DNA of 64,000 bases from NCBI GenBank assembly GCA_027405735.1, contig JAPEHQ010000022.1, positions 496,001 through 560,000 of the forward strand, read 5' to 3'. The position numbers were made by a program, and so were the translations under genes. Source of the stretch: Mucor racemosus (taxonomy: Eukaryota; Mucoromycota; Mucoromycetes; Mucorales; Mucoraceae). Below, piece after piece: positions 10,098 to 23,840 of the stretch. Position 1 is the stretch's first letter, and each line of letters starts with the position of its first letter. Below the pieces are notes generated by a model, which worked only from the letters and a program-made list of their open reading frames with translations, ran no database searches and was not told the DNA's origin.

Positions 10098-12906
10098 TTA
10101 ATTAAGCATTTTACTCTTTTTATCCGAACTGTAACTTGGGCTAGGTGTTCGTGGAGGAAGAGCAGAGGAAGGAGATGGTAATAAAGTCAAGAGATTAGCA
10201 GGAATATCAAGCTTTTCTATACGTTCTTGTATTTTAGGCCTTTCACTACTGTTCCAAACTGATCTAATCTCTAATTGCTCTTGTAACATTGATTTCTTGT
10301 GTTGCATAGCTCTTACTTTACGTTCGAATTGATAAAATAAGACCTCTGCTCTTTCCAATGTAGGTTCTAGAGGAATATTACCAGTTAAATCATTGATATA
10401 CTATGAAAATTATTAGAAAAAATAATCTATATATGCATAAATTCCCATAAATACCTTTAATATTTCATCAAATTGATTCAATTCCTCTAGAATAGTCTTT
10501 CTATGTGCATCAATTACAGCTAATGCAATAAACAAAATCATCTTGTCAGATAAATAGTCTGTCCATAACACTTCCCATAAGCGAATGACATCTTCCCATT
10601 CAAATTCTCGCTTAAACCAAACCAACAACCATCTAAAGCAAAAGAAGAGGTTGGATGTTTCTGTTTCCTCCAAGCGCTTGTACAACTCAGGATCCATGAA
10701 ATGGATGAGTGAATCCAATGTCTTGAGCTGTCCATGCATTCCAGATTGATCCATAAAGAAGTTTGATTGTACACGATCCATAAAGGCTGTGAAAGCCCAG
10801 AAAGCCATTGCTTCATCACCCATAGCAACAAACAGAGGCGCCAATAAATCAGACATACCTTGAACATAACCCAATTCAGTATTATGAAAGTTGTAAGTGA
10901 CCAAGATATCCTTCATGATTTCCAGATTAGCATTAGTACCAACAGCCATGAGAGGATCAGGATTTGGTAAATCTTCACCAACAAATGCTTCTTGAGATCG
11001 ATCCGTACGATGCACATCTTTATCAATACGATGCTTTTCATCTCCAAAATGCTTTGTATTGCGAATCTCTGGATGATCAAACCAATTTGCCTTGATGTCA
11101 TAATAAGCTTCTGCGCGACTACGACGCATTGCTTCACGATCATTGAATGTTGAATCCCAAGGATAAATACCCAAAAGGAATTTCCATGCTTCAATTCGAA
11201 TATCGGCATCCAAACCACCTCTAAATACAAGCTGTTGGATCTGATCTACAGGTACGCACAATTTGCCTTCGTTATCAAAGAATAATACCCATTCTTCTGG
11301 TGAAACAGGTTCTCGTCGAGTATGAATGGGTGTTGGACCACATAGTTCAGGCATGCCATTCAAAAGTCCATCTACATCGTCAGCCAAATAATGATCATTT
11401 GTATTATCGGTTCCCCAGTGAGCGAGGTATTGTGATGCCATTTGATATTCATTCAGCGTGTTTTGTACAGTGTAGTTTCTGCTAAGTGCTTGTACGGAAG
11501 GTGGAAGTAGTGGTAAGATGGGTCGAGCCATTGGGTGGTCTAATACTTGTACTGCTGTATCTTTTGAATATTGTGTAATTCTAGAAAGTCTCTCAAGTAG
11601 TGTCCAACGAGCATCACAAAGAGCTTTTACGACTGGATCTGCTGATGAAGATTGTGGATCGTTCTGTTGATTTGCCGATGCTTCAGAAAAACTTTCAGGA
11701 ACAAACGGTTGTGTAATATTATTAGTTGTTATTGTTGATGCTGTCATTGCTGGCGATGTAAATGGCGTAGAATCATTCTCAACTAAATGAACATGTTGCA
11801 TATCTCTTGAACTAAATAAGTATTAGTTAGTCGCAATGTAAAAGTAATATGTAATTTCAATTACCTCTTTAAAGGGTTAAAGGCACTCAATATATCAATG
11901 ATATCATAGCCAGGCCATGTGGCTGAATCCATTTGATAACTGCGATCGTTTTGCTCTGAAGCAGAATACCATAAAGGTTTTAATACATCTCCTGAACAAG
12001 AGGTGATAACAATTGATCCTTGCACTGTTGGTGAAGGTGGGCATACATAAAATGAATAAACATTTCTTAATGCGATGGTCATGGTTTCTGCTTGTCCAAA
12101 ATTTAAATCGATGCTAGGAAACCCTTGATCAGAAGCTAATGCTCCATCCAATTCAATAAACTTTATAATATCGTGCGGTTCGATTAAATACTCTGGAATC
12201 CATGCAATCAAAATATCGACATTTTCCTAAATTTCTAATTTCAGTTGCTTATAATATTTATCTTTGATTGTATATAAATTACCATTGATTTTGAGAGAAT
12301 GGCTAAAAATCCATGAATACTATGATCTTCCATTGGGTTGGTTGACTTGAGATAAAAGCCAGATTTTGTATAAACTAATCTAACTTTATCGCCATTATTA
12401 CTGTTGTTGTTATTATCATTAAATGTTGACAATGGTTGTGTTGTAGGTGTTTGAATGTGCACATTGATAGGCGTTGGAATTGGCAATTCAGCTGATAATT
12501 GTCTATAAGCTGCTGGCCTAGGTGGTAATTCAGGTGCAATCAATGGTATTGGGTCCAAATGAAATTCAGAGGGATCATAGCTTGGATAAACAGAAGCTAC
12601 AGAACATGAGGTTGAATTAGAAGACCAGCTTGGCTGATGGTGAAGAAACGGGTTATATGATGACTGTATTAAAAGTGTTAAATTAGAGGCGGGTACCTTT
12701 TTTTTTTCTTTTTTTCTACCTACTCTGTTGTGATATTGCTGTCTTCTTTGTCCTTGTTCGTCGTGCGTTTGTTGCTCTTGTGATTGTTGTTGAGATTGTC
12801 CGGTTAATGGTATATAATTATTCATATTTTTAATGCTATTATGGTTATAAAAAGATCCTCCACCCATATTGTAAATATATTTATTCGAAAAAGAAATAAG
12901 AGCCAA
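10098..12906 (-). CDS. GYP7: TBC-domain Rab GTPase-activating protein (Gyp7-like)
   Basis: Stimulates GTP hydrolysis by Rab GTPases, in yeast mainly Ypt7, in vesicle and vacuole traffic. Four exons (12906-12283, 12226-11865, 11811-10455, 10400-10098) join in frame to about 881 residues. The N-terminal half has a Gln/Asn-rich stretch, then a segment (YTKSGFYLKSTNP...ILSKS) like the Gyp7/TBC1D15 N-terminal region. The TBC domain spans about 524-760, opening FRGGLDADIRIEAWKFLLG. The catalytic arginine finger is R597 (KDVHRTDR) and the glutamine finger Q646 (YVQGMSDLL). The C-terminal 100 residues are helical and Ser/Pro-rich. An alternative start lies 13 codons in. It is longer than yeast Gyp7. 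Confidence 0.88.
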
Positions 12907-14670
12907 GTGATTTTATGCAATTTTTTTTTTCTTTTATACACAATAAAATCCTTGGCAGGCCAAAGCGGATTAAGGAGCCAATAATATGGATGCAATTTCT
13001 TGGCCTTTAATTTAGTGGAAAAAAAGCATCGTAATTTTTCCAGAAAAGAAATCAGAATTTGATTTACTGTAAAATTGGCCGAAAAGATGAATCAATTGTA
13101 GTTGATCAACGTAATTTGCTGTAGATTTTCATAAAACTATACATACCTGACGTATAATTAACAAAGAGTACCTACGCAGTTGTTGTAGAAATTTGGCACC
13201 CCAAAAACAGTTTGATTTCTCAACGAATCAAGTCGAGACATTTGGCCAACGAATTCCATGACAAACCAAAAAAAGGCATTTTGACAAGAGAAAAAGTCAA
13301 ACGATTAAAAGAAAGAAACGTAACAGTACCAAGACTACGGGATTCGTTGGGCTCCTATCTTGTGCGTAATGCTTCAAGATATTGCACTCGCAGCATTAAT
13401 CTAATGCGCGGCAGCTAAATATGGAATTCTAGCGTTTGTCATGATACATCTGCCATTTTTGTTTACTGCTAAGAAAAGCATAATGTTTTGCATTCAAAAC
13501 TAAGAAGCATTGTAACTTTTTAAGGTATATTACTTAATTAGATTGGTTTTCTGGTCTGTATCATCCCAAGAAATTCGAAAGAGGTCAGAAATTTCAGTTT
13601 TTATAGTGAAACAAGCATACTTAATCAACTAAAACAATCGAAAACGTTGTTTATTTGACGTTTTTTTTTCAATGAAAAATGTTTAAGTATATTTAATAAC
13701 ATTTAAAAGAGAATTACACATTTAACTGTTTTTAAACGTCTTTTAATTGCTTGCGAAAATCCTTTGAATATTGTAAAAAGATTGAACTGGGGTTAAATTT
13801 TACGCAGTTGCTTAATTTCTTAAAACTTAGATATCAAGTTAGATCACATCTTCCAAGAGTTTTCAGCTTTTTAATAACATTGGACCACTTTAAAAACACT
13901 ATACTGGTAGACTCTATACAAAATTAGAGCAATTGCATATTGTTAGAGTCAATTTAACAGTCGAGATGTGCAATTTGGTAAAACTTACTGCATAAATGCT
14001 GTATTGAAAGGTATTCTATTCAATTTTAGCGTATTTATATTTGATTTTGGGAAATGAAATATGCCATTATATGAAACTATACATCAAATCAAACCTGCTG
14101 ACGTTCAGAAAACCTAAATAATCGCTAAATTTTCGAATCAAACGTCTAACTCAATGCCATTGTTTCACCAAAATCATCAAAATCCGCTCTTTGAAGGGCG
14201 ATTTCATGTGGTTATTGGCTTTCAATATTGCTCAAAAGCATACCAAACGATTCCCCTCACTCAATAGATGTATTCTGTTGCAATATCTCATTGTTTTCCA
14301 GAACTTAGTTTCAACTCATTTTTTTCCTTATGATACCTCGTCCAAAATTTCAATTTTCATTAAATTCAATTTTTCGCCCGAAAAATGAGGCTTTTTACTA
14401 AGGTATTTACTGACGTTATAGTACCTAAAAAATGTCCTGCATACAATGATGGTATTTATTTTGAGTTGGTAGTCCAATTTTTTTGACTTTTGTACAAAAA
14501 ATTGAAAAGCTACATTTAACTAATTATCTAACCATTTTGTGAATCTAATGTGTGAAATAAAAATTCCATCAAATAGAGTACAGAAAGTTACACACCTTTC
14601 ATTAAAGCAGTTTTAACATTCAATTAATGCATTGTTAAAAAAAATCCTTTAAAGATCAAAAAAAAAATTT
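12907..14670. other. intergenic region without a supported gene
   Basis: AT-rich spacer between the GYP7 start and the LINE target site. A 68-codon open frame at 13212 has no motif, no splice context and no homolog in the window, so I do not call it. From 13.6 to 14.6 kb many short A/T runs occur but no repeat family that I can link elsewhere. Confidence 0.4.
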
Positions 14671-14678
14671 AAAAATGC

Positions 14679-14682
<4 letters not shown>

Positions 14683-14715
<33 letters not shown>

Positions 14716-17700
14716 GATGAAAGGTTGTATTTTTTTATTAAAAGCGGGGTTTTGTTTTAAAAAAAATAAAACTCATCGATGAGGGATTGAGGTGTGTGCG
14801 GGGCAGGGACAACTCAAAATGATAACGAATGAGGGTTAATTAAATACGGTAGTGTTTGTTGAGAATCTGGAGGTCCTTGTGGATCAAAGGAATCACTCGC
14901 ATCGGATGAAAGGGAATGGAATCAAAATGTTGGCGCCAATGAGCTTTCCAAATCTGATACATTGTGGTGGCTAAAAGGTCGATAATTGTAATTAGGGGGA
15001 CGGAGGGGCGGAACAGGAATGAATCTAGAGTTAACTGAGACATATGTTTGAATACGCTATGGATAGAAAAGGACGAAAAATTGCTGAGGTAAGTAGGAAG
15101 GATATTAATCCAGATGTCTTTCTTATGTGGACATGAGAACAGGAGATGTTCAGCTGTTTCGATCTGATTACAAAAAATACAACGGTCAGAATCAACAATA
15201 CCGGGGATCATGGCTAATGTAGACTTGTTCGATAGTTTTTGTTGTAGTAGTCGGTACCAAAGATTTCGAGCAGGAGGGTGCATTGGGTTTTGTATAAATT
15301 GAACCCAACCAGAGGCGAGGATGTTCGGATTGTAGAAGCGACCATGATCAATACGGCCCTTATTACGTATAATATGCTTACGGATACTGATGTTTGGTGC
15401 TAATGAAAGAAATGTCTCTTGGATTGTGAGTAGCTTTGTGATAAATGGCTCAATGGTGACGGGAGAGCAATTGATGAGTGATCTGGACTGATGTATGTCC
15501 TCCGGGGAAAGTGTGGAGTAGGGCAAAAGTCCCAAATGAAAGGCAAAGTATTTATGCGCCAAGAGTCGGCAATCATTAACCGCTTTTTGGATTCTCCTGA
15601 GCAGGCCTGGATACGAGCAATCAGCAGGAAAGCGAAAGTGAAGGAGTTGGTCTACTGGGTCGAAATAGAAAAAATCTGAGACTTTCAGTGTAAGGAGGTT
15701 CTTGGAGAACTTGAATGCCAAACCCGGGTGGGCAACGTTGGGATACAGCGTCTCTTGGATGGGTAATGATAAACACGCTGCTGCTGGTGGAATCTGTGGC
15801 CAGAGTGTAGCAGGTAGCCTATTTGGGAAACAAGCATCGAAGGCCTTGAAGAGCAAGGGAAAGACGGATGACAATACCAGTGGACGTTTGGGAAATCTCC
15901 AACCAGCAAATAGTAGTGGCAGTGCTGGCGAGGGAGCTGCATATGTAATTTCAAGGGAATCAGAGATTAGATGAACAAGGAATGAAGGGACTACAGTAGG
16001 AACAGAGATATATGTATTGATAATGGCCTTAATATATCGGAATTGAAAGACATATTGTTGGATTTCAGCATCTAGTAAACCAAGGCCTCCCTTTGCTTTA
16101 GGTATATAGAATATACTGCTTCGCATTTTGGAAAACATTTTGCCATAGATAAACCGGTGTACCCGTGTGCGAACTTGATTGAAAAAAACTTTGGTAAACG
16201 GGACTATACGCAATACATGCCAAAGTTTTGTGAGAACCAGCACGTTGGCGATACGAGATCTTGCATATATAGATATGTTACGTTGTGAATGTGGAGCGAT
16301 AACAGAATCAATGTGGGTTAACATCTCATTTGTGAAGGCTTCTCGTTGTTGGATAGTGAACCAAATAGGAAATCCTAGATATGGTAAATAGCCGGTAGAA
16401 TTGGAATCAAACCAACGCATTCTCTGATTGCGGACAATATAGTTCTGAAGGCGAACACCTTTGTAAGAGGTGAGGGCAGAGCCAGAAAGGGGGAACGCAA
16501 CGGACTTATTGTAGTTGATTAAGGAATTAGAAGCTTTGTTGTATGTCTTTAGGCAATCTTGTAAGGCGTGAAATTCACTAACAGAGTTTATGTATAACAG
16601 CACATCGTCCGCATAAGCTAGGAGTTTAACAGGACGGTTGGGGGCGATGTAGTTCAGCCCTTTGGTAAAGGTAGTATGACCGTGTTGTAATGAATAGCCA
16701 CTAATATCCTGATGAGCCAAGATAGATTGCAGAAATGGTTCTATGGCGAAATTGAATAATAAGGGTGAGATCGAATCCCCCTGCCGCAATCCACGTTTCT
16801 GAGAAACAGCTGGAGACAGGAAACCGTTCATATTGACAAAGATTTGATTATTAAAAAATAGATTTTGAATGCAATGGACAAAAGCGGTTGGAAACCCAAA
16901 TTTCTCGAGAACTTTGACCAGATAGGTGGGATGAATTAAGTCGTAAGCTTTGGTCTGATCTAGCATTACGCCTACGTATTCCACGCCATCTGCACCGGTT
17001 TTCTGTGCATCTTCAAGGATTAGTTTGTTGGTTAATCCGTGATCACCAATAAATCTATTACGCATGAACCCAGCCTGGAACTCAGTTATCAACTTCGACG
17101 CGAGAGGAACGATACGAGAATTTAGCATTCTGGTAAAGACCTTACAATCTGTGTTGATAAGGGAGATGGGCCGCCAATTAGCCAGATCAGTCAGATCACC
17201 CTTTTTTGGGATCAACGCAATGCAAGCTTGTTGCCAAGATTGGGGAAATCTCGCAAATTGAATGGCTTCGTTGTAGACAGCAGTGGCAATAGATCGACAT
17301 CGCGGATGGGCAATCACCAGATGAAGAATTTCATATGGTAGACCGTCTAAGCCGGGGCTACTCTTGCGAGGGCACCGTTTAGATCCTTCCAGGATATCAT
17401 CATAAGTAATTTCATGAAGAATGGACTGAGCTTCGCTGATGGAGAGTTGCTTGTGAATATGACCCAACATGTCATCCAAGCAATTTACATCAATACGTTT
17501 GGCGGTATAAAGATCTGAGTAGAATGTATTAATAGCTGCCAACTTGGATTCAGTGTCTTCACAGTTGACTCCAGTGACAGGATGTATGATCTTCTTAAAG
17601 TTTCTGGATGAATTTCTGCTTGCTATGGTACGAGCCAGATATCCAGCTGATTTCTCGTTAAATTCGAGCCATTTCTTCCCTGCTCTAAGCCTAGAAGTTT

Positions 17701-18700
17701 CGGCTCGTTCTTGCTGTATCTTAGCAATTTGGGATTCAACCTCGGGTAAGAGTGTCTGCAAAACATGAGTATCATGACGATATCGACGTAAAATACTATT
17801 TCGATCACTTTGGAGTTCCCGCATTATTTGCTTTTGTTTAACAGCACGGATACGGCAAAAATTTTGAGTAACTTTTTTTACCATATTTTTTATGTAATCC
17901 CACTGTTCCTGAACTGAAATTGAAGTAGTTAATTTGTGTAGTATATAGTTGTCCAATTCTTGGTTGAGTTTTCGAACATATACCGGGTTGGTAGCAAGGT
18001 GAGGGTCAGCTCTCCAGGTACCTTTACCGATATGGGAAGCACCAACAGTGTATGTAAATGAAAGGAGCGCATGATCTGTCCATGCTGTCTTTATAAAAGC
18101 AAGATGGGTGTCATTGATATTTGAGTGTAAGTTGGATCCAGCAAAAACATAATCAATTGTGGACATATCAGTTCCTCTTTTAAACGTTATGTCATAAAAG
18201 GATTCTCCAGAAACGTTAAAACAATCATGGAGGTAAGTTTGTATGAATTGGAGGAGGTTAGTGCATGGATTAGTTACGGAGAAATGCTCACTACTGTTGT
18301 CGAATGAGTAGTTGAAGTCTCCAGCAACGATCATAGACGATACTATAGACTCGAAGTCAGTTAAGGATAGAATCATATTAATCATATTGGTAAAGAATGT
18401 GTTTTTGCTACGGACGTTGTGTTCCGCAGGTGCATATAAATTGAGAATGTAAAATGGTGGTATGGAATTATCAACGAGTGAGAATTTTGCAAGTAACAAA
18501 CGTCCATCAACGGATTCATGAACCTTGACCATTGAAATGGATGGGTTGAAGTTGATAATTGCGCAATAATGCGTCCAGAGGGACTCATGGAATAAAAATT
18601 TGTGGTGCATAGAAGTAGTAAGTTCATCAAATTGGTCTGAAGGAATGTGTGTTTCTTGACATAATAGTATATTAAACTTTTCGTTTCTGAAGTGTCTGAC
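14683..18700 (-). mobile_element. non-LTR retrotransposon (LINE), 5'-truncated, recent insertion
   Basis: Flanked by a perfect 12-bp target duplication AAAAATGCCAAA (14671-14682 and 18701-18712). The 3' end on the minus strand is a 30-nt poly(A) tail (T run at 14683-14712), after a short untranslated region. The 5' end at 18700 opens within the endonuclease reading frame, so the copy is 5'-truncated, typical of target-primed reverse transcription. The frame then runs without a stop to 14840. Its base composition is visibly less AT-rich than the flanks. The perfect duplication, long tail and open frame suggest a young insertion. Confidence 0.92.
14840..18700 (-). CDS. LINE ORF2: AP endonuclease and reverse transcriptase, partial
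   Basis: Open from the first base of the element; the first Met is at 18610, but 30 in-frame codons upstream include the endonuclease motif CQETHIPS, so the true start has been lost. Endonuclease landmarks follow: VAGDFNY, then WTDHALLSF. The reverse transcriptase shows ALIPKKGDLTDLANWRPISL, AGFMRNR, a D-x-K-A-Y-D block (DQTKAYD), RGLRQGDSISPLLFN and catalytic LLAYADDVLLYI. The C-terminal end has a zinc-knuckle-like C-x2-C...H...C cluster (CIFCNQIETAEHLLFSC). This architecture fits the L1/Tx1-like group. About 1286 codons remain. It probably cannot make a full protein because the N terminus is missing. Confidence 0.9.
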   Translation of the reverse strand, partial: VRHFRNEKFNILLCQETHIPSDQFDELTTSMHHKFLFHESLWTHYCAIINFNPSISMVKVHESVDGRLLLAKFSLVDNSIPPFYILNLYAPAEHNVRSKNTFFTNMINMILSLTDFESIVSSMIVAGDFNYSFDNSSEHFSVTNPCTNLLQFIQTYLHDCFNVSGESFYDITFKRGTDMSTIDYVFAGSNLHSNINDTHLAFIKTAWTDHALLSFTYTVGASHIGKGTWRADPHLATNPVYVRKLNQELDNYILHKLTTSISVQEQWDYIKNMVKKVTQNFCRIRAVKQKQIMRELQSDRNSILRRYRHDTHVLQTLLPEVESQIAKIQQERAETSRLRAGKKWLEFNEKSAGYLARTIASRNSSRNFKKIIHPVTGVNCEDTESKLAAINTFYSDLYTAKRIDVNCLDDMLGHIHKQLSISEAQSILHEITYDDILEGSKRCPRKSSPGLDGLPYEILHLVIAHPRCRSIATAVYNEAIQFARFPQSWQQACIALIPKKGDLTDLANWRPISLINTDCKVFTRMLNSRIVPLASKLITEFQAGFMRNRFIGDHGLTNKLILEDAQKTGADGVEYVGVMLDQTKAYDLIHPTYLVKVLEKFGFPTAFVHCIQNLFFNNQIFVNMNGFLSPAVSQKRGLRQGDSISPLLFNFAIEPFLQSILAHQDISGYSLQHGHTTFTKGLNYIAPNRPVKLLAYADDVLLYINSVSEFHALQDCLKTYNKASNSLINYNKSVAFPLSGSALTSYKGVRLQNYIVRNQRMRWFDSNSTGYLPYLGFPIWFTIQQREAFTNEMLTHIDSVIAPHSQRNISIYARSRIANVLVLTKLWHVLRIVPFTKVFFNQVRTRVHRFIYGKMFSKMRSSIFYIPKAKGGLGLLDAEIQQYVFQFRYIKAIINTYISVPTVVPSFLVHLISDSLEITYAAPSPALPLLFAGWRFPKRPLVLSSVFPLLFKAFDACFPNRLPATLWPQIPPAAACLSLPIQETLYPNVAHPGLAFKFSKNLLTLKVSDFFYFDPVDQLLHFRFPADCSYPGLLRRIQKAVNDCRLLAHKYFAFHLGLLPYSTLSPEDIHQSRSLINCSPVTIEPFITKLLTIQETFLSLAPNISIRKHIIRNKGRIDHGRFYNPNILASGWVQFIQNPMHPPARNLWYRLLQQKLSNKSTLAMIPGIVDSDRCIFCNQIETAEHLLFSCPHKKDIWINILPTYLSNFSSFSIHSVFKHMSQLTLDSFLFRPSVPLITIIDLLATTMYQIWKAHWRQHFDSIPFHPMRVIPLIHKDLQILNKHYRI

Positions 18701-18712
18701 AAAAATGCCAAA

Positions 18713-19188
18713 CTATCAATCCAAACGTCCAGGTGCGATTTGCAAATTAAAGCCCCGCCACACGCTTTGGCGATGGTTTTTGGATGATGTTTTATGCATT
18801 TAAAGTAAAAATTGAATGCATTTTTTTATGGTACATCGCTTGGAGTCAAAACAAAAAATGATATCTGATTGTTGTACGAATTTTTATAAACCTGTACCAA
18901 AGTTTCGACTAATAATGGCAAATAAAATTCAATCAAAGTACCCTTCCAGAAATCTACGACATCCATAAAAATTGCAGAAATTCAGTTAGTTTCTCGTACA
19001 CAGGCCCGCAAAAGTAATGATTCCATTCTTGAGAGACTCGAGCATCAATATAATTTCCAAAAAGCAATCATATTCAATTCAAACCAACCCAATAATTGAT
19101 TGCATTCATAAAAAAGACTTTCCCCATCAACGATACTTGATATTTTAACCATAATTTTATTGTGAAAGTTTATATCTCTTTCACCAAT
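18713..19188. other. intergenic region, nothing recognised
   Basis: Continues the pre-insertion sequence to the right of the LINE target site. No open frame, RNA gene or repeat family is supported before the AIM41-like stop codon at 19189. Confidence 0.4.
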
Positions 19189-19793
19189 CTAATTTAATAA
19201 TTTCTTTACAATCTCACTAACCACCTTACGATCAGCAGTAGCAGCGTCGTGTTTCCAAGCCTTCATGACCTTACCCATATCTCTTGAAGTAGTAGCACCA
19301 ACTTCATGAATAATTTCTTTGAGCTCTTCCTCAATAAGTTCTGGAGACATTTGTTCGGGCAAATAATCTTGAAGAACCTTGAGCTCCACACGTTCTTGAT
19401 CAGCTAATTCTGGTCTTCCACCAGCTTCATATTGACTTACTGAGTCCTGACGACGCTTGATGGCTTTTTGTAACACTGACAGGCAAGCTTCTTCTTCTGA
19501 AGAACCTTCAGTAAAGTTGGCACTCTTGGTATAATAGGTAAAATCGCTCAAAAGTCCCTTGACAACATTTAAATTGGGTTGCTTCTTTTCCTTCATGTAG
19601 GTTTTACGGTCATTTTTGAGTCGAGTAATAAGAGATTCTAACAAAAATCATGTCAATTTTTTTTTTTTCAAAGCATAGAAATTGTGGTGAATTATGTGAA
19701 TTTACCTGCAGAAACAGCACCGCTAGTGTAATATCTAGTAGCAGTAAGTGAAATGGGTCTGATGGAACCAGAGATTCTAGCAAGGAAAGACAT
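19189..19793 (-). CDS. AIM41: GatB/YqeY-domain mitochondrial protein (Aim41-like)
   Basis: Two exons (19793-19706, 19637-19189) join in frame to 178 residues. The first about 28 residues are Arg/Ser/Thr-rich with almost no acids, resembling a mitochondrial targeting signal. The rest is a YqeY domain: LITRLKNDRKTYMKEK..., then LQDYLPEQMSPELIEEELKEII and a GKVMKAWK motif near the C terminus. YqeY domains resemble the tRNA-binding tail of GatB, and yeast Aim41 is a mitochondrial protein of unclear function, so a role in mitochondrial aminoacyl-tRNA metabolism is only inference. Without the first exon the ORF would begin near the same residues with an unlikely start. Confidence 0.85.
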
Positions 19794-19969
19794 TTTTTGT
19801 TTATACAAGAAAAGAAAAACGCAATGATGTTTTAAAAAGTAAAATAATTTATTGACAGGGTTTTAATGCTCTACCCCGCTTGATTTACGGTCGGAGTAAC
19901 CCACTCATCTCATCATAATTTAATCATTGTGTGAGATTATAGCTTTATTTATACATTTAAAGAAAAAAC

Positions 19970-21507
<1,538 letters not shown>

Positions 21508-21724
21508 TTTTAAATATTTGAAAAAGGAAAAAGAAAACAAGAAGAAAAAGACAAATTTATCACAAATGGGGACCCAAATCCTTGCGTGTTTAGGGGTCCG
21601 CATTTCACAAGGAAAAAAAAAAACCTTCCAATGGCTTCATTTGCGGGCATCGCACACACACACACAACAATCCTGAAAGAACCTTCTTTTTTTTTTTTTT
21701 TTTTTTTTTTCGTAGTAGCTTATC
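21508..21724. promoter_or_regulatory. divergent HOG1/SLX1 intergenic promoter region
   Basis: 217 bp separate the two start codons. The spacer holds a short CA repeat (about 21652-21664) and a 24-nt T run (21687-21710), poly(dA:dT) of the kind that excludes nucleosomes in fungal promoters. No clear TATA box is seen on either side. Shared regulation is inference. Confidence 0.5.
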
Positions 21725-22763
21725 ATGTCAGCGTACTGCTCATTTTACAGCTGTTATTTGATCCGTTCTCTAAAAGAAGGACAACAAAATAAAGTCTATG
21801 TAGGGTCAACTCCAAATCCCATCCGACGACTACGACAGCATAATGGTGAAATTACTCAAGGAGCCTATCGTACAAAAAGACATAGACCATGGTAGTTTAA
21901 TTTTTTTTTAAGTCATCATTTTGTACTCATCAAATCAATTAGGCAGTATGTCATGATTGTTCATGGATTTCCTAGTAAAATACATGCGCTTCAATTTGAA
22001 TGTGCATGGCAAAAACCTCTTGTTAGTCGACATACAAAGATCATTGCTACGGAATTGAAATCTCGATTGCAAGAGAATTCCATTAAATCCAATCTAATGC
22101 TTACAAAGATGTGGGCTGCACAAATGCTCCTAAAAAATAAGCCTTTTTCTTTATTGCCTTTAAAAATTCGTTTTGTTTTGCCAAATTTACAGGCATTGTT
22201 TCTAGAAAATGTATCATTACCACCACATATTACATATTCTCTTGGGCCAGTAGAGGATTTATTAAGAGATGCAAAAGAGAATGGTTTGTTGATTTACATT
22301 TGAGAGTAAATTTCATATTCTAAAATTGAAAGCACTGTCTGCAGATACGGATGTTTTGACAAGATTTGGATTGACAAGAACTTCAAGCAATACTCACCTT
22401 TGTTTTCTATGCGATAAAACTTTATTAGATGTAAATTTACAATTGAATTATCATTCAGCATTACACCCGTCATTAATTTTTGGTATATAGGAAGATACAG
22501 TCGATTATATCGAATGTCCTGATTGTTATGCAATGAAAAGTCATGTGCTGTGTTTAGCATCGAGATGGACAACCTTACTAGAACTTGTACCAGTGATGGG
22601 CAAATGTCCAAATTGCGATACAATTTTGCTATGGGGAAATTTGATCCAGAATCTTAAATTGAAAAATGCTAAAAATACAGATCACCCAGCTATTGAAGAA
22701 GAAGCCGATGGAATATACGATATTTCTTCAAGTTCATCTACCTCGACAATTAATTTAACATAA
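21725..22763 (+). CDS. SLX1: structure-specific endonuclease subunit Slx1
   Basis: Catalytic subunit of the Slx1-Slx4 nuclease that cuts branched DNA during repair and replication. Four exons (21725-21891, 21943-22283, 22345-22430, 22491-22763) join in frame to about 288 residues. The N-terminal GIY-YIG nuclease domain shows CYLIRSL and [25 protein letters not shown] sequence with the catalytic Arg, and ALQFECAWQ with the expected Glu. The C-terminal zinc domain has CFLC, C-x2-C, H-x2-C and CPNC pairs ([30 protein letters not shown]). Length matches fungal Slx1. The donor at 22284 is GTTTGT, less usual, but keeps frame. A Ser/Thr-rich acidic tail follows. Confidence 0.9.
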
Positions 22764-23840
22764 AGTTGCATTGATTCTGCATAAGAAATTGTTTTATAAT
22801 TAATACGTTTATAATATTCCTCGAGTAGCGATTTTACACTAAAAACACATGTCCATATAGGCATAATGAAAGAATTTACAATGTTAAACATGAAAACATG
22901 AGACTTATAGACGCGCATTTCTTATTTTTTTTTTGGCATATTATTAAAAAAAATTATTTTATTGTAACTTCTATTTGAATAAATGAATCTAATTTAGTGT
23001 TGGTAATGCTCTCCAAATATTTCTAGAAATTGATATATATATATATATTTGAAGAGAAAAGTATGAAAGTAGGCTTTATTCATTATTTTACATGATTTAC
23101 AAGATATATTCTTTATTGGATTGCTGCTTATATTCGATATTCATATGCGTATTTCTTGGTTCTCAAAGTAAATAACTTTGATACTAACAGGATTAACCAC
23201 GAGAAGGTGAAAGTGCTTCTAATGCCAAAAAGTGTGTGTTTTTGTTGTAGACTGAAACCAATTAGTTTATTGCATCTTTGCATTAAGGCATTTGTCAACG
23301 CCCTCCATATTTCTTCGCTGCCTTAAAGTCACTCCCAACCCAAATTCAACAACTCAAGAATAAATTCCAGGCGGCCAAAAGTGAGTCGTCGCGTAGGTGG
23401 CGTTCCTACTAGAGCCATGATAAGGGCTTACGCCCTCGATCTTGGCGACAATAACAAAGACTGCCTTCAACCTTCAACGAGGGACTGTGAAGACATATTT
23501 AAACAAAGAAAAAGTATATTTGATATTACCTAAACTATGCTTTTTTTTAGAGAAGAAAGTTTTTAGAGAAGAAAGTTTTCAGAGAAGAAAGAAATGCAAA
23601 AGTAAGGAGTAAATGGAATTTGGAGTTGTGGGAGTTTTTATATCACTTGAAACAGTTTAAAATATACCATCCAATTAGCATTGTGAAGATGAGTCGTACA
23701 GTTGCCGATCAAACAGGTAGCACAGAACCAGCATGCAAAATATTACACTGCAACTGAAGTAAGACGTTGTACAATGTACAGTAAAAGAGAGCCGTTGATT
23801 GAATAGACAAAAGCCGTGTTTTTCTCGTTTCATATCTCGA
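22764..23840. other. intergenic region with short repeats
   Basis: Contains an AT run near 23033-23050 and a 16-bp direct repeat (AGAGAAGAAAGTTTTY) present twice in full and once in part at 23549-23592. No gene is supported. The final part is the presumed promoter of the F-box gene. Confidence 0.4.

Noticed and set aside
13212..13418. 68-codon frame between GYP7 and the LINE
   Set aside because: No motif, no homolog, no promoter or splice support.
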